From assembly GCF_014201715.1 (NCBI RefSeq), contig NZ_JACHFD010000004.1:186001-250000 (forward strand): a stretch of DNA of 64,000 bases. The letters are read 5' to 3'. How positions within the stretch are numbered: position 1 is the first letter of the stretch; each line of letters opens with the position of its first letter. Below, one piece after another: positions 27,701 to 36,230 of the stretch. The position numbers and the translations under genes are program-made. This DNA is from Haloferula luteola (lineage in GTDB: Bacteria > Verrucomicrobiota > Verrucomicrobiia > Verrucomicrobiales > Akkermansiaceae). The notes below the pieces were generated by a model. It was not told the origin of the DNA. It searched no databases and worked only from the letters and a program-made list of their open reading frames with translations.

Positions 27701-28353
27701 CGGAGAACGCCGTGGGCATCGGCGGTGCCTACCTCTGCATCTATGGGATGGAAGGACCAGGGGGCTATCAATTCACCGGGAGGACGATCCCGGTTTGGAA
27801 CCGCTGGCGAAAGACTCCGGATTTCTCGGAGCCCTGGCTGCTGCGTTTCTTCGACCAACTTCGCTTCTATCCCGTGAGTGCGGAGGAGTTGATGAAACTC
27901 CGCGAAGAGGTCCCCCTCGGCAGGCATCAGCTCAAAATCGAAGAAGAGGTGTTCCGCTTTGCGGACTACGAGAAGTTTCTCGATGAGCACGCAGAGGAAA
28001 TCGAAGCCTTCCGTCTCCATCAGCGGGGCGCCTTCCAGGACGAGCGCGAGCGCTGGGAAGCGGCTGGGTTGAACATGGACGCACCGGTGGAGAGTGAAAT
28101 CGAGGACGAGGAGGAGTTGACGATTCCCGAGGGCTGCCTGGCGATCGAGAGCCCGGTCACCGGGAGTGTCTGGAAAGTGCTGGCCGGGGTGGGGGAATCG
28201 ATTGCCGCCGGCGGAGGAGTGATGATTTTGGAAGCCATGAAAATGGAGATGCCCGTCGAAGCGGAGGCGGAAATCGAAATCGTTGAAGTGCTGGTGGCGG
28301 AGGGCGGGAGCGTCCGCGCCGGGCAGCGACTGGCGATCGTTAGGGAGCGGTGA
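24712..28353 (+). CDS. urea/guanidine carboxylase
   Basis: 1213-residue biotin enzyme with fused domains: biotin carboxylase/ATP-grasp about 1-450 (ILIANRGEIAARAIRTIHALG; KSTAGGGGIGMK; EVNTRLQVEHGITE), carboxyltransferase parts of allophanate-hydrolase-subunit-2 type about 465-790 and subunit-1 type about 810-1010, and a C-terminal biotinyl domain with ILEAMKMEMPVE, the biotin lysine near 1177. It uses ATP, bicarbonate and urea or guanidine to give allophanate or carboxyguanidine. With DUF1989 partners and allophanate hydrolase the guanidine route is likely. The stop overlaps the next GTG start by 4 bp. The 90 bp upstream could hold its own translation signals. Confidence 0.95.
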   Translation: MSSPLFPASRPSKILIANRGEIAARAIRTIHALGMKAIAVYSDPDMASPHVDLADESHRLGPGPVSESYLRKERLIEIAGETGAAAVFPGYGLLSENTEFARMCEDAGVKWLGPTPEQIIAFGLKHEARRLAGEAGVPLVPGTDLLADAAAALAAAEEIGYPVMLKSTAGGGGIGMKVCRDAAELRREFESVVRLSERSFGSGGVFLERFIERGRHIEVQIFGDGKGRVLGFCERDCSVQRRNQKVFEETPAPGLSEATRVALRTAAIQLGESVHYRSAGTVEFIYDADRGDFFFLEVNTRLQVEHGITELVHGLDLVEWMLRLALDPDWTMPEEVPPASGNAIQARLYAEDPHKDFLPSAGLLTEATFPSDARCDGWVSPGTEISPFYDPLLSKVMVHAEDRQRAVQKLADALDATRISGIETNLRYLRGVVRWEAFVQGGVAMRDMASFVYQPRTMDVQSPGTMTTVQDFPGRVGYWEVGVPPCGPFDSLSFRRANRLVGNPDGTPGLEITMTGPTLRFNAPCRVAVSGAEAKVTRNGDRVEEVFEVVAGDVVRVGRIEGAGMRAYLAVAGGLESPSYLGSASTFTLGRFGGPFGRALLPGDVLGIGGDGGHSTPWPDAERGAGGGVPIPHEWQIGVLYGPHGAPDFFTPDDIETFFSTRWEVHYNSARTGVRLIGPKPKWARKDGGEAGLHPSNLHDNAYAIGAVDFTGDMPVILGPDGPSLGGFVCPCVVVDAELWKLGQLRPGDRITFVPVDEAWASRQSEVVDAFLQGAVGADALVSPIQAGTGEDARSGSLGSPILAEWGEGDEAVVMRRAGDRYLLIEFGPHHLDLKLRFKVHVVYEWLKEKNLAGVVDLTPGIRSLQVHYDPQTIGRETLGSLLREGILALPPLEEIEVPTRIVHLPLSWDDPSTREAIQKYMQSVRPDAPWCPSNLEFIRRINGLESIDEVYRIFFDASYLVMGLGDVYLGAPVATPLDPRHRMVTTKYNPARTWTPENAVGIGGAYLCIYGMEGPGGYQFTGRTIPVWNRWRKTPDFSEPWLLRFFDQLRFYPVSAEELMKLREEVPLGRHQLKIEEEVFRFADYEKFLDEHAEEIEAFRLHQRGAFQDERERWEAAGLNMDAPVESEIEDEEELTIPEGCLAIESPVTGSVWKVLAGVGESIAAGGGVMILEAMKMEMPVEAEAEIEIVEVLVAEGGSVRAGQRLAIVRER

Positions 28354-30095
28354 ACCAAACCATCAAAGCCATGGAAAAGATGACCTTGAACTGGGTGCGC
28401 GAACAATACGCGGCAGGCGCGACCGTGCGGGAAGTGCTGAATGAAGTTCGCGCCCGCATCGTCGAGTGGGAGGATCCTGCAACCTTTCTTTATCTGCCCT
28501 CGGAAGAGCAACTGGAGGCGCTGGCGGCCGAAGTGGAGGCCATGGATCGTTCCCTTCCCTTGTGGGGGGTGCCCTTCGTTGCCAAGGACAACATCGACGT
28601 TGCCGGGTGGCCGACGACCGCAGCCTGCCCGTCATTTGGCTACGTTCCTACGGCGGATGCCGGAGTCGTGAGCAGCCTGCGGGCAGCCGGGGCGATTCCC
28701 GTGGGGAAGGGGAACCTGGACCAGTTTGCCACGGGCCTGGTCGGCACTCGCTCACCGCATGGGACGGCGCGCAATGCGGTGGCCCCTGAATGGTTGCCGG
28801 GAGGTTCCAGTTCGGGCAGTGCATCAGCGGTGGCTGCCGGGATTTGTGTGTTCTCCCTCGGCACCGATACGGCGGGCTCCGGGCGGGTTCCCGCGGCCTT
28901 TCAGGAATTGATTGGCTGGAAACCCTCCAAGGGACTGCTTAGTACCACGGGAGTCGTACCCGCCTGTCGCTCGCTGGATTGCGTTTCCGTCTTTGCGCAT
29001 TCCGTCGCGGATGCCGCCGAGATCATGAACGTCGCTGCGGTATTTGATGAAACGGATCCTTACGCGCGGACCATCGGCGTCCATCGTCCCCTAGGTAGGC
29101 GCATCGGCGTGCCGCGGGAGCTCGATTTTGCGGGAGATCCTGACACGCCCGGCTTGTTTGCTGCGGCGGTCGAGCGGGCCGCTGCCTTGGGCTTTGAAGT
29201 CGTCGAGATCGACCTCACGCCGTTTGTGGAAGCGGCCAAGTTGCTCTATGAAGGACCGTGGGTCGCCGAACGTTGGGCTGCCGTCGGGGACTTCGTGGAA
29301 GCTCATCCCGATGAAATTTTCCCGGTCACTCGGAAGATCCTTGAGGGATCGCGTGGCTGGGATGCTGCCCAAACCTTCAAAGCCCAGGATCAACTGCGCG
29401 CCTGGGCTCGCCAGGCTGAGAAAGTTTGGCGGCAGATCGACCTGCTGCTCTTGCCAACCACCCCTTGCCTCTACCGGGTGGAAGCCGTGATCGAGGAGCC
29501 TTACCGGACCAATGCTACGCTCGGGCGCTACACGAATTTCATGAACCTCCTCGATCTGTGCGCCGTGGCGATTCCAGCTGGGCGGGCGCGGGACGGGCAG
29601 GTGCCATGGGGCGTCACTCTGGCGGCACCGGCGGGAGCGGATGCCTCGTTGCTGGCGGCCGCTGCTACTTTCACCGGGGAGAAAGAGGCCCGCCCGCTGC
29701 CGCTGGGGATCCCCGTCGTCGTGTGCGGTGCTCACCTCGAAGGCTTGGCTCTTCATCATCAGCTCGTGGATCGGGGAGCCCGATTCGTCGCGCGCACGAC
29801 CACGGCCGCCTGCTATCGCCTTTATGCGATGCCGGCGAGCGGCGATGTGCCGGTGCGGCCTGCCTTGGTTCGGGACGAGTTTCAGGGTGCGGAGATTGCC
29901 GTCGAAGTGTGGTCGCTGGATGCCCACTCATTTGGGGAATTCGTGGCGGGGATTCCTGGGCCTTTGGGCATAGGAAAAGTGAAGCTCGCCGATGGCCAGG
30001 AACTCCCCGGATTCATTGCGGAATCGAGAGCGATCCTCGGCGCGGAGGAGATCACGGCTTTCGGAGGCTGGCGGGCCTGGCTGGCTACAGGCTAA
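28350..30095 (+). CDS. atzF: allophanate hydrolase (AtzF type)
   Basis: 581 residues. The amidase-signature domain comes first: catalytic Lys in PFVAKDNIDVAGWP, and the Ser/cis-Ser region in GGSSSGSASAVAAG and DTAGSGRVPAAFQ. The C-terminal domain from about 450 (PVVVCGAHLEGLALHHQL) is the extra domain of full-length allophanate hydrolases. It splits allophanate to CO2 and two ammonia, finishing the pathway. The GTG at 28350 overlaps the carboxylase stop; an ATG at 28371 is an alternative start that gives MEKMTLNW. It is the last clear gene of the operon. Confidence 0.93.
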   Translation: MNQTIKAMEKMTLNWVREQYAAGATVREVLNEVRARIVEWEDPATFLYLPSEEQLEALAAEVEAMDRSLPLWGVPFVAKDNIDVAGWPTTAACPSFGYVPTADAGVVSSLRAAGAIPVGKGNLDQFATGLVGTRSPHGTARNAVAPEWLPGGSSSGSASAVAAGICVFSLGTDTAGSGRVPAAFQELIGWKPSKGLLSTTGVVPACRSLDCVSVFAHSVADAAEIMNVAAVFDETDPYARTIGVHRPLGRRIGVPRELDFAGDPDTPGLFAAAVERAAALGFEVVEIDLTPFVEAAKLLYEGPWVAERWAAVGDFVEAHPDEIFPVTRKILEGSRGWDAAQTFKAQDQLRAWARQAEKVWRQIDLLLLPTTPCLYRVEAVIEEPYRTNATLGRYTNFMNLLDLCAVAIPAGRARDGQVPWGVTLAAPAGADASLLAAAATFTGEKEARPLPLGIPVVVCGAHLEGLALHHQLVDRGARFVARTTTAACYRLYAMPASGDVPVRPALVRDEFQGAEIAVEVWSLDAHSFGEFVAGIPGPLGIGKVKLADGQELPGFIAESRAILGAEEITAFGGWRAWLATG

Positions 30096-30215
30096 GTCCT
30101 CCCGGCTTCCCGCCTTGGGCCCACGGGATGGCCTCCCTCGCCTCGGAGTTCGCTCGCGCCAGGTCGAAAGTGCCGAGAGGGAGTTTTCGGTGGGAGACCG
30201 CGTTTTCTGGACCTG

Positions 30216-30713
30216 TCAGGGCACCCATGGAGACATCGGTCGATCCTCCATGTCAGGGAGCCCCGGTGGAAGGGGTGGGGGGAGAGTTTCGGAGGGTTCC
30301 GGCAAAGGATTCGCCCCATCGTCTGGGAAAATGGAATCGATTTCGTCCTTTGGCAGAGAGAGGGGCTGGGCATTCATCGCCATGGTAAGAAATGGGGATG
30401 AAGGGAGGGAGGAGAGATTCCATCCGTGAAAGTTCTTCGATTGCCCGTCCTCGGCGGTGGCAATCGTGGGTGCGTCGGCGATTTGGGAAGACAGGCGGAT
30501 CGGGAATCGGTACGTGGCGAAGGTGAGGGACCATGGGCTCGCGTCGCTTTCCAAAAGCGGCCCTGACAAGCTTTCCGTAAACTTCACCGGGATGGTGCTG
30601 GAGGGGAGAATCACTTGGCCGATCGAAATCGCGCCGTGGAGGTGGAGAGCCAAGGCTCCGAACAGCGCGAGCGAGGCCCTTCGCGCGGAAGGGTGGAAAA
30701 CAGCGGGGATCAT
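30216..30713 (-). CDS. possible secreted hypothetical protein
   Basis: 165 residues without a known domain. The start looks like a signal peptide (ARRASLALFGALALHLHGAIS), and the end is Pro/Asp/Glu-rich (DEIDSIFPDDGANPLPEP). It is convergent with allophanate hydrolase. Other frames across the same bases look less protein-like, but the evidence is only the leader and length. Confidence 0.4.
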   Translation of the reverse strand: MIPAVFHPSARRASLALFGALALHLHGAISIGQVILPSSTIPVKFTESLSGPLLESDASPWSLTFATYRFPIRLSSQIADAPTIATAEDGQSKNFHGWNLSSLPSSPFLTMAMNAQPLSLPKDEIDSIFPDDGANPLPEPSETLPPPLPPGLPDMEDRPMSPWVP

Positions 30714-31103
30714 GGGGAGAGGAAGGGCAAAAAAGGGAGGACGCCTTCAGGAGCAAAGAAGGTCGGAGCAGCTCAGAAACGGGGATCCTGGCGTGACGGC
30801 GATGGCGGTTCCCATCCCTGTGGCGGAGTCGATGGGTGCGGGCTGGGCCCACCCACCGCGGGCGAAAGCCTTCCGGGCATTTCGGGGTCGTGGGCAGGGA
30901 GTTGGCGTTCCTGGAGGAGACGACACCCCAGGCACGCACGATGCCGCGGCCCGGGGTGTCGAACTCGATGCGTTCCAACCGATCGGAAAAGAGGGGGCTC
31001 AGGGAGGCTTCGGGCGAGAGGTTGGACCTCGTTGGGATGAGTCCAGGGGTCGGCCGACATGCCGAGAGGGTTCAGTAAAGCTTTCCCTATTTCGTGTTCA
31101 CCC
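30714..31103. other. stretch without a convincing gene
   Basis: About 390 bp between the possible secreted protein and a small ORF. Both strands have open frames, but all are Arg/Pro/Gly-rich and look like GC-driven shadows. No tRNA, repeat or clear terminator is seen. Confidence 0.5.
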
Positions 31104-31298
31104 ATGAGTCGACGAGAGACCGCCAATTTGCTGGGATGGGAACGACGAAGGGGCATCAGGGAGGAGAGCCCGGATTTGCAAGCTCGGCTGCAAATTGAGC
31201 AGAACTACGTAGTTCTAGGGAAGCGAAATCTTCAGCCTTTGGGAGAAAGGTTTGAGATTGATGATGAGACCTTTACGGAGATGGAATACCTCCTTTGA
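31104..31298 (+). CDS. small hypothetical protein
   Basis: 64 residues, MSRRETANLLGWERRRG at the start and an acidic end (EIDDETFTEMEYLL). The charge pattern and lower GC make it more protein-like than its neighbours, but no family is recognised. It ends about 240 bp before the leader-distal end of the CRISPR array. Confidence 0.25.
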   Translation: MSRRETANLLGWERRRGIREESPDLQARLQIEQNYVVLGKRNLQPLGERFEIDDETFTEMEYLL

Positions 31299-31540
31299 GC
31301 TGCTTCTTAAGCCGCGGCTGCCGCCAATCACGCGATGTGTGAATCCCTCGAGGATCGCTTATCGAGGGGGGTAAGGAGTCACCAGTTACCGCGGCACCGA
31401 AGGCAGCTGGAAGGTGCGAAGCGGACAGCCGGGTCCCCCAGGAACAGGCCCCATCTCCGCGACGCTCCCGACTCGGCGAGGTGTTCGGAAAAGGGGAGTG
31501 AGGAGAGCCCGACGGTGCTCCCTCGGGCACGTTGACCAAT

Positions 31541-32484
31541 CGGGTCATCCCCACGGGTGTGGGGAGAGCTGCGAGGGTGCGTTTCATGGTGGTTGGTGGT
31601 GCGGGTCATCCCCACGGGTGTGGGGAGAGCCCCCGGGAGGGTTGGGGGAATCGGTCTGGCGGCGGGTCATCCCCACGGGTGTGGGGAGAGCCATGGTGTT
31701 TCCTCTCCAGATGATTGACCCCTCGGGTCATCCCCACGGGTGTGGGGAGAGCCTCCCTGACGATGCGGTCCGTCACCTCTGCCACGGGTCATCCCCACGG
31801 GTGTGGGGAGAGCACCCGGAAGCTGATTTCTTCCTCGCGCAGCTCTGGGTCATCCCCACGGGTGTGGGGAGAGCGCTCTGTGGGCGTTTCGGAGCATCTT
31901 TGGCGGCGGGTCATCCCCACGGGTGTGGGGAGAGCCGCCGCATTCTCCATGCCCAGATCGCCGGTCGCGGGTCATCCCCACGGGTGTGGGGAGAGCGTTA
32001 CGGGTGCCATCGGTGCAGAGTCTCACCACGGGTCATCCCCACGGGTGTGGGGAGAGCTGGTGTTGTGTGTGTTGTGGGTGTGGTGGGTGTGGGTCATCCC
32101 CACGGGTGTGGGGAGAGCGTAGTCCGTGGGGTGGATCTGCGGATCCTCATCGGGTCATCCCCACGGGTGTGGGGAGAGCCAAGAAATCCCTCCATCAATC
32201 GAGTATCGGAACGGGTCATCCCCACGGGTGTGGGGAGAGCAGCTCCGGTTTGTAATCCTCCAACTCTCCCACCGGGTCATCCCCACGGGTGTGGGGAGAG
32301 CCTCCACGATCCGCGAAATCGCTCTGGCGGGTGCGGGTCATCCCCACGGGTGTGGGGAGAGCGGTTGGGCTTGGGCATCATCCGTCGAAGGTGACGGGTC
32401 ATCCCCACGGGTGTGGGGAGAGCCGGGTAGGTTTCGCATTCGATTCTGACGCATTCGGGTCATCCCCACGGGTGTGGGGAGAGC
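31541..32484 (-). CRISPR. type I-E CRISPR array, 16 repeats and 15 spacers
   Basis: Sixteen copies of a 29-bp repeat at an exact 61-bp period (spacers 32 bp) run from 31541 to 32484. Read on the minus strand each repeat begins GCTCT, has the stem CCCCAC, a 4-nt ACCC loop, GTGGGG, and ends ATGACCCG, the expected type I-E handle. The first 28 plus-strand bases are identical in all copies; only the last minus-strand base varies (G in 14 copies, A at the repeats starting 31847 and 32091), the base that comes from the PAM during uptake. Orientation is set by cas2 and the leader on the right, so the newest spacers are near 32456. Confidence 0.98.
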
Positions 32485-32555
32485 TCTTCACCTATGAGTG
32501 ACTTATGAAGATTTATGGGAAGGCATTTTGACGAAGAAAGGTGTGACAGATTGTC
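32485..32555 (-). promoter_or_regulatory. CRISPR leader
   Basis: 71 bp between the cas2 stop and the leader-proximal repeat. It is AT-rich compared with the surroundings (TTATGAAGATTTATGG at 32502-32517) and lies on the transcription-start side of the array. It probably includes the array promoter and the integration-anchoring site; no exact motif was assigned. Confidence 0.7.
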
Positions 32556-32867
32556 TCAAAAAGGACAATTCTCTGGCTCGATCCATTGTTCCGCAATCAA
32601 GGGAATGCCTGAGAAATCTACTTCTCGGCGTCCGCTTTGTCCCTCTGGGCCGATGTGTTCGATGACGTAGCCTTGGCAATTGGGGGCAGAGGAGATGACA
32701 AGAAGGCCAAAGTCAGGAGGTGAATTTCGCAAGACGAAATCCAGCACCTTACGGATGGTGCGGACATTGAGGGTGCCGATGAAAACGTTGGGTCTGGGCT
32801 CGATGAACCAGCGTTTTAAGTGCCCCCGGATGGCAGGTGGGGTGTTGTGGGCGACGAGGACCGTCAT
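32556..32867 (-). CDS. cas2: CRISPR-associated endonuclease Cas2, type I-E
   Basis: 103 residues. MTVLVAHNTPPAIRGHLKRW at the start, then WFIEPRPNVFIGTLNVRTIRK, matches the Cas2e (CT1978-like) family that forms the Cas1-Cas2 integration complex inserting new spacers. ATG 32867 was chosen over an upstream TTG at 32882. The length is close to the family norm. It lies 52 bp after cas1 and is the last cas gene before the leader. Confidence 0.93.
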   Translation of the reverse strand: MTVLVAHNTPPAIRGHLKRWFIEPRPNVFIGTLNVRTIRKVLDFVLRNSPPDFGLLVISSAPNCQGYVIEHIGPEGQSGRREVDFSGIPLIAEQWIEPENCPF

Positions 32868-32919
32868 GGCGGTGGCGAGCAAAGCTGGTGCGACAACAGG
32901 GTCAGACTAGCGAGGTTGC

Positions 32920-33816
32920 TCATGCGTCGGATCGAGGTTGCAGAGGATTCAATTCGCACTCGTCCGGAGCTTGGCCCGGTAGATTGTCGAAGAGTTTCTT
33001 CAATTCATCCGGCATTCGGCGGAGCATGCGGGTTTCCTCGATACGGCGTTTGAGAATCTTGCGCACGAGGGAGCCGTCATCCTTTGGGTCGATGGACAGG
33101 GCTTCGAAGGCGGCAGGCCAGGAGGTTTGGTGTTTGTAGAGATCCGCTGCGTCATAGATGAAGGGCAGGGTGCCGGCTTGGTGGACAAATCCCAGTTGGG
33201 GAAGAAAGCCCATGGAACAGCAAACAGCCGCGGTGAGGGCGTAAAGTGAGGCATTGGAGGCGGAAAGGGCACGGTTGATGCCATCGGCGAGGCTCCAGTT
33301 AGAAGTTTTGTAGTCGCGGCCTTTCCAAATGACGCCGAATTGGCTGCCGAGTTCTGCGTAGGTAGCCTTGACTCGTCTCCCTTCCATCCCCCGTAGTTGC
33401 TGGATGGAAAGTCCTTGGACACGCGCTTCAGGAAAGCGATTGAGAAACATGCGCCGGGCGACTTCGGCTCGTTTTCGCCTGTGGGCCCAGGCATCGGCAT
33501 GGAGGCGGGCCATTGAGTTGTCGTGATTGGGCGTGATGCCGAAGGCGTAAAAGCGCATGCCGTCTTCGCCCATCCAGAAGACGGGACAATTCGACTGGGC
33601 ACAGGTTTTGATGGCCGCGTGGGTGAGGGTGGTGCCGGGACCGAGAATGAGGGCGGAAAGGGTGGCGACGGGGAGGCGAGTGATGAAACCGTCGGCTCCA
33701 ATCCATTTGACCGAAGCATCATCCACTTCGAGGCGGCCTTTCTCAAGGTAGATGGGCGTCCAGCGGTCCCGTGCGGGCGTGAGGCTGTCGAGCGGGGGAC
33801 GTTCGAAGATGGGCAC
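32920..33816 (-). CDS. cas1: CRISPR-associated integrase Cas1, type I-E
   Basis: 298 residues. The catalytic metal ligands are visible: E145 in RGMEGRRVKATY, H212 in GFVHQAGTLPFIYD, and D222/D225 in YDAADLYK. The N-terminal beta domain and WIGADGFITRLPVATLSALILGPG pattern are typical of Cas1e. Together with Cas2 it captures protospacers. The start lies 5 bp after the cas5e stop, in one polycistron. Confidence 0.97.
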   Translation of the reverse strand: MPIFERPPLDSLTPARDRWTPIYLEKGRLEVDDASVKWIGADGFITRLPVATLSALILGPGTTLTHAAIKTCAQSNCPVFWMGEDGMRFYAFGITPNHDNSMARLHADAWAHRRKRAEVARRMFLNRFPEARVQGLSIQQLRGMEGRRVKATYAELGSQFGVIWKGRDYKTSNWSLADGINRALSASNASLYALTAAVCCSMGFLPQLGFVHQAGTLPFIYDAADLYKHQTSWPAAFEALSIDPKDDGSLVRKILKRRIEETRMLRRMPDELKKLFDNLPGQAPDECELNPLQPRSDA

Positions 33817-33821
33817 GGGAG

Positions 33822-34544
33822 TTAAGGGGTGGGGCGGTGATGGCGGACGGGTCGCGCGGGGTAGGCGGTGGGCACTGGGCCATGATGGGCGCCGAAGGCG
33901 ATGGGTTGGTCATTGGGATAAAAGGTGCCATCTCCAGGCTGGGAGGTTTCGACTTCTTGCTGGAATTCGAAGTGATCGAGTGGACCTGGGGAAATGCCGG
34001 GAATCGTATTAAGGAGGGCGTTGAAGGCCTGAGCTTCATCGTCTCCCAAGGTGGGAGTGAGGGGAGTGGCGGGGATGCAAGACTTGCGCCCAAACCAGAC
34101 GCCCCAAATTGGGTCGAGGAGAGCTTGATGGAGTTCGACGAGGACCTCAGAGTCGCCGCTAAGAATCGCGGCAAAGGCGGCGTCTGTGAGATAGCTGCGG
34201 CGGGTGATGACGGTGCCAAAAGGGGCGCCTGATGCTTTTTGAGGGATGCTCATTTTCTCACGTGTGGAGGCCTTCCTATCGTAGCCACCGCCAATGGTGT
34301 GAAAGTCGGTGAGCCGGGTGGTTGCGACTGGCTTGGGGAGTTTGACCACAGTGAGGTGGAGGGAGGCGATGGGAGCGAGCTGGGCGGGTTCTTGCGGAGA
34401 GTATTTGTCGATGCCCATGGCGGCGGCGAGCAGGCCGACGATGGCGGATTTGGTGGGAAAGTTTTGGGTTTCCCGGAGCTGGAATTTGGAGGACGCACCC
34501 CAGGATTGGAGGGGAGCGTCGATGTAGAAGGCGAGGGAGGACAT
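33822..34544 (-). CDS. casD: Cascade subunit Cas5e
   Basis: 240 residues. The start MSSLAFYIDAPLQSWGASSKF and PTKSAIVGLLAAAMGI are the standard Cas5e N-terminus that caps the crRNA 5' handle. ATG 34544 was chosen because it begins with this motif, 4 bp after the cas7e stop; an in-frame start upstream at 34577 would overlap cas7e. The C-terminus (FGAHHGPVPTAYPARPVRHH) is slightly longer and His/Pro-rich. Confidence 0.94.
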   Translation of the reverse strand: MSSLAFYIDAPLQSWGASSKFQLRETQNFPTKSAIVGLLAAAMGIDKYSPQEPAQLAPIASLHLTVVKLPKPVATTRLTDFHTIGGGYDRKASTREKMSIPQKASGAPFGTVITRRSYLTDAAFAAILSGDSEVLVELHQALLDPIWGVWFGRKSCIPATPLTPTLGDDEAQAFNALLNTIPGISPGPLDHFEFQQEVETSQPGDGTFYPNDQPIAFGAHHGPVPTAYPARPVRHHRPTP

Positions 34545-34548
34545 GGGA

Positions 34549-35568
34549 TCAGCCGAGGAGTTGGTGAATGAAGGCATCGATGCCGCCGGGGGTCTGAGTG
34601 AGATAGAGTTTTTCGCCTTGGTCTCCCCAAATTCGTTCGATGTCGGCGAGATGTTGGTTCATGGCCACCAGCGATGCTTCGGCAAAGCCGTTGTCATGGG
34701 CTTTTACGGGATTCTCGAAGGCGTTGATGAGTTGGAGGGGCTGACCGGTGGGTTTGCGGATGCCGAGCACTTCGTGGGGCAGGGTGCCGGCGTTCATTGA
34801 ATTCTTGCGAGCGCCGGGGACCGCGACGAGGGCGGAGCGAATGAAGGTCCTGAGAATATCTTTTCTCTCGTCGTCACTGAGCCCGGCGAGGTGTTGGGGG
34901 CTGGCGAGGAGATCGAGATTGATCGCGAGGTAGCGGTAGTAGGTGGCGGAATTAAACTCTAGGGTACCGATCATGCTCGCACCGGCGTCCTCTGAGTCCA
35001 CTTTGCGGTCATCCACTGCGGAGAAGAAATCGACTTCGTTGTCGGTGCGGTGAGTGGACAGGGCGTGGGAGAACATGGCGGCACCTTCGACGTTCAGACT
35101 TGCGTCGTTGGCGACCATGCGCCCGAAGAGGGCGATGTCTGCGGCATCGTTGCGAGTGGCGTTCTTGATCGCTTTCTTGGTTTCCTCTCCCGCGGCAATG
35201 GCCGTGGAGATGTTGGCGATTTCGGAGGGCGAGAGGTAGACGGCCGTGGTGACTTGATCAGGGTTCTTGCTATCGGGCTTGCTGAAGAGTTTGCAGAGTT
35301 CGTCGGCTTTGGCCTTTGCAAGCTCCTCTTCCAGACCGGCCTGAAGCAGTGCGTCGGTGAATGGGGCGAGGAGGTAGCGTGAGCGGATGCCGTCGAAACC
35401 CCGGTGCAGATCATGGGCGAGAAGTCGGCTGGCGCGCTTGAGACATTGGCTAGAGATGCGAGCACGTCTGGTACCGCCAAAGAGAGCGGATTTTGGAGAG
35501 CCGACATCATCGCGATTGAGGCAAGAGACGGGGAAGGACTGAAGGATGTGAAGTTCGATGAGATTCAT
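34549..35568 (-). CDS. casC: Cascade backbone subunit Cas7e
   Basis: 339 residues. MNLIELHILQSFPVSCLNRDDVGSPK and FGGTRRARISSQCLKRA are the conserved Cas7/Cse4/CasC N-terminal blocks, which bind the crRNA backbone. The middle includes ALFGRMVANDASLNVEGAAMFSHAL. Six copies form the Cascade backbone in known systems. It follows cas6e by 32 bp. Confidence 0.96.
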   Translation of the reverse strand: MNLIELHILQSFPVSCLNRDDVGSPKSALFGGTRRARISSQCLKRASRLLAHDLHRGFDGIRSRYLLAPFTDALLQAGLEEELAKAKADELCKLFSKPDSKNPDQVTTAVYLSPSEIANISTAIAAGEETKKAIKNATRNDAADIALFGRMVANDASLNVEGAAMFSHALSTHRTDNEVDFFSAVDDRKVDSEDAGASMIGTLEFNSATYYRYLAINLDLLASPQHLAGLSDDERKDILRTFIRSALVAVPGARKNSMNAGTLPHEVLGIRKPTGQPLQLINAFENPVKAHDNGFAEASLVAMNQHLADIERIWGDQGEKLYLTQTPGGIDAFIHQLLG

Positions 35569-35600
35569 GGTGGAAATAGGAAAGGGATTCAGGGAAAATA

Positions 35601-36230
35601 TTAGAGGGGAGAAAGACAGAGCATGCCGAAGCCGAATGCTTTGGCTGATCCGATGCCGGAGTGCGCTGCGTGGAGAAAAAGCTCGGGATCAGTGACTTCG
35701 AGAGTGCCGGTGAACTCAGTCGCACAGTGGAGTCCTGCGGACCCTTTTTTGAGAAAGGCTTGGCGTGGCCGTGGAAGGGTTTTGAGAGTCACAAGATCTG
35801 GGGCGAATCCGTTCTGTTCTCCCTTGCGAGACATCCAATCGATAAGGTCCTGGCGGCTGACGAGAGCTTCGCGCCGACCGTTTTTTTTGCGATGACCGTC
35901 GGGGTCGCGGACCACTCGCTTGCGAGTCGGATTGGCGAGCAGCGAAAACTGATAGTGACGATGCTGGAAGAAGGTGTCGGCGATGGTTTTGGACTGCCAT
36001 TGATCACTGGGGCACCAATCTGGCCGGCTGGGCGGTTCTTGAGAAAGGATGAGCAGCCGGAAATCGTGACCGGTATCATCCAGGCGGGTGAGGAAGTCTC
36101 GCGAGGCTTCGGGGCTTCCTGGGAAGGCTTCCCACACCCGCTTGTGCCAAGCGTAGCTGTCGCGGAAACCGCCGTCCTTCCAAGGCCGAGCGACGATGTC
36201 GTATGGAATGCGAGCTTGGGTGAGAATCAT
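35601..36230 (-). CDS. casE: crRNA endonuclease Cas6e
   Basis: 209 residues. The C-terminal glycine-rich block GIGSAKAFGFGMLCLSPL is diagnostic of Cas6e, and the N-terminal ferredoxin-like part has AWHKRVWEAFPGSPEASRDFLTRLD, including a likely catalytic His/Tyr neighbourhood. It cuts the repeat 3' of the CCCCAC/GTGGGG stem, leaving an 8-nt ATGACCCG handle. Its ATG overlaps the cse2 stop (ATGA). The position between cse2 and cas7e differs from the E. coli order, where cas6e follows cas5e. Confidence 0.93.
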   Translation of the reverse strand: MILTQARIPYDIVARPWKDGGFRDSYAWHKRVWEAFPGSPEASRDFLTRLDDTGHDFRLLILSQEPPSRPDWCPSDQWQSKTIADTFFQHRHYQFSLLANPTRKRVVRDPDGHRKKNGRREALVSRQDLIDWMSRKGEQNGFAPDLVTLKTLPRPRQAFLKKGSAGLHCATEFTGTLEVTDPELFLHAAHSGIGSAKAFGFGMLCLSPL

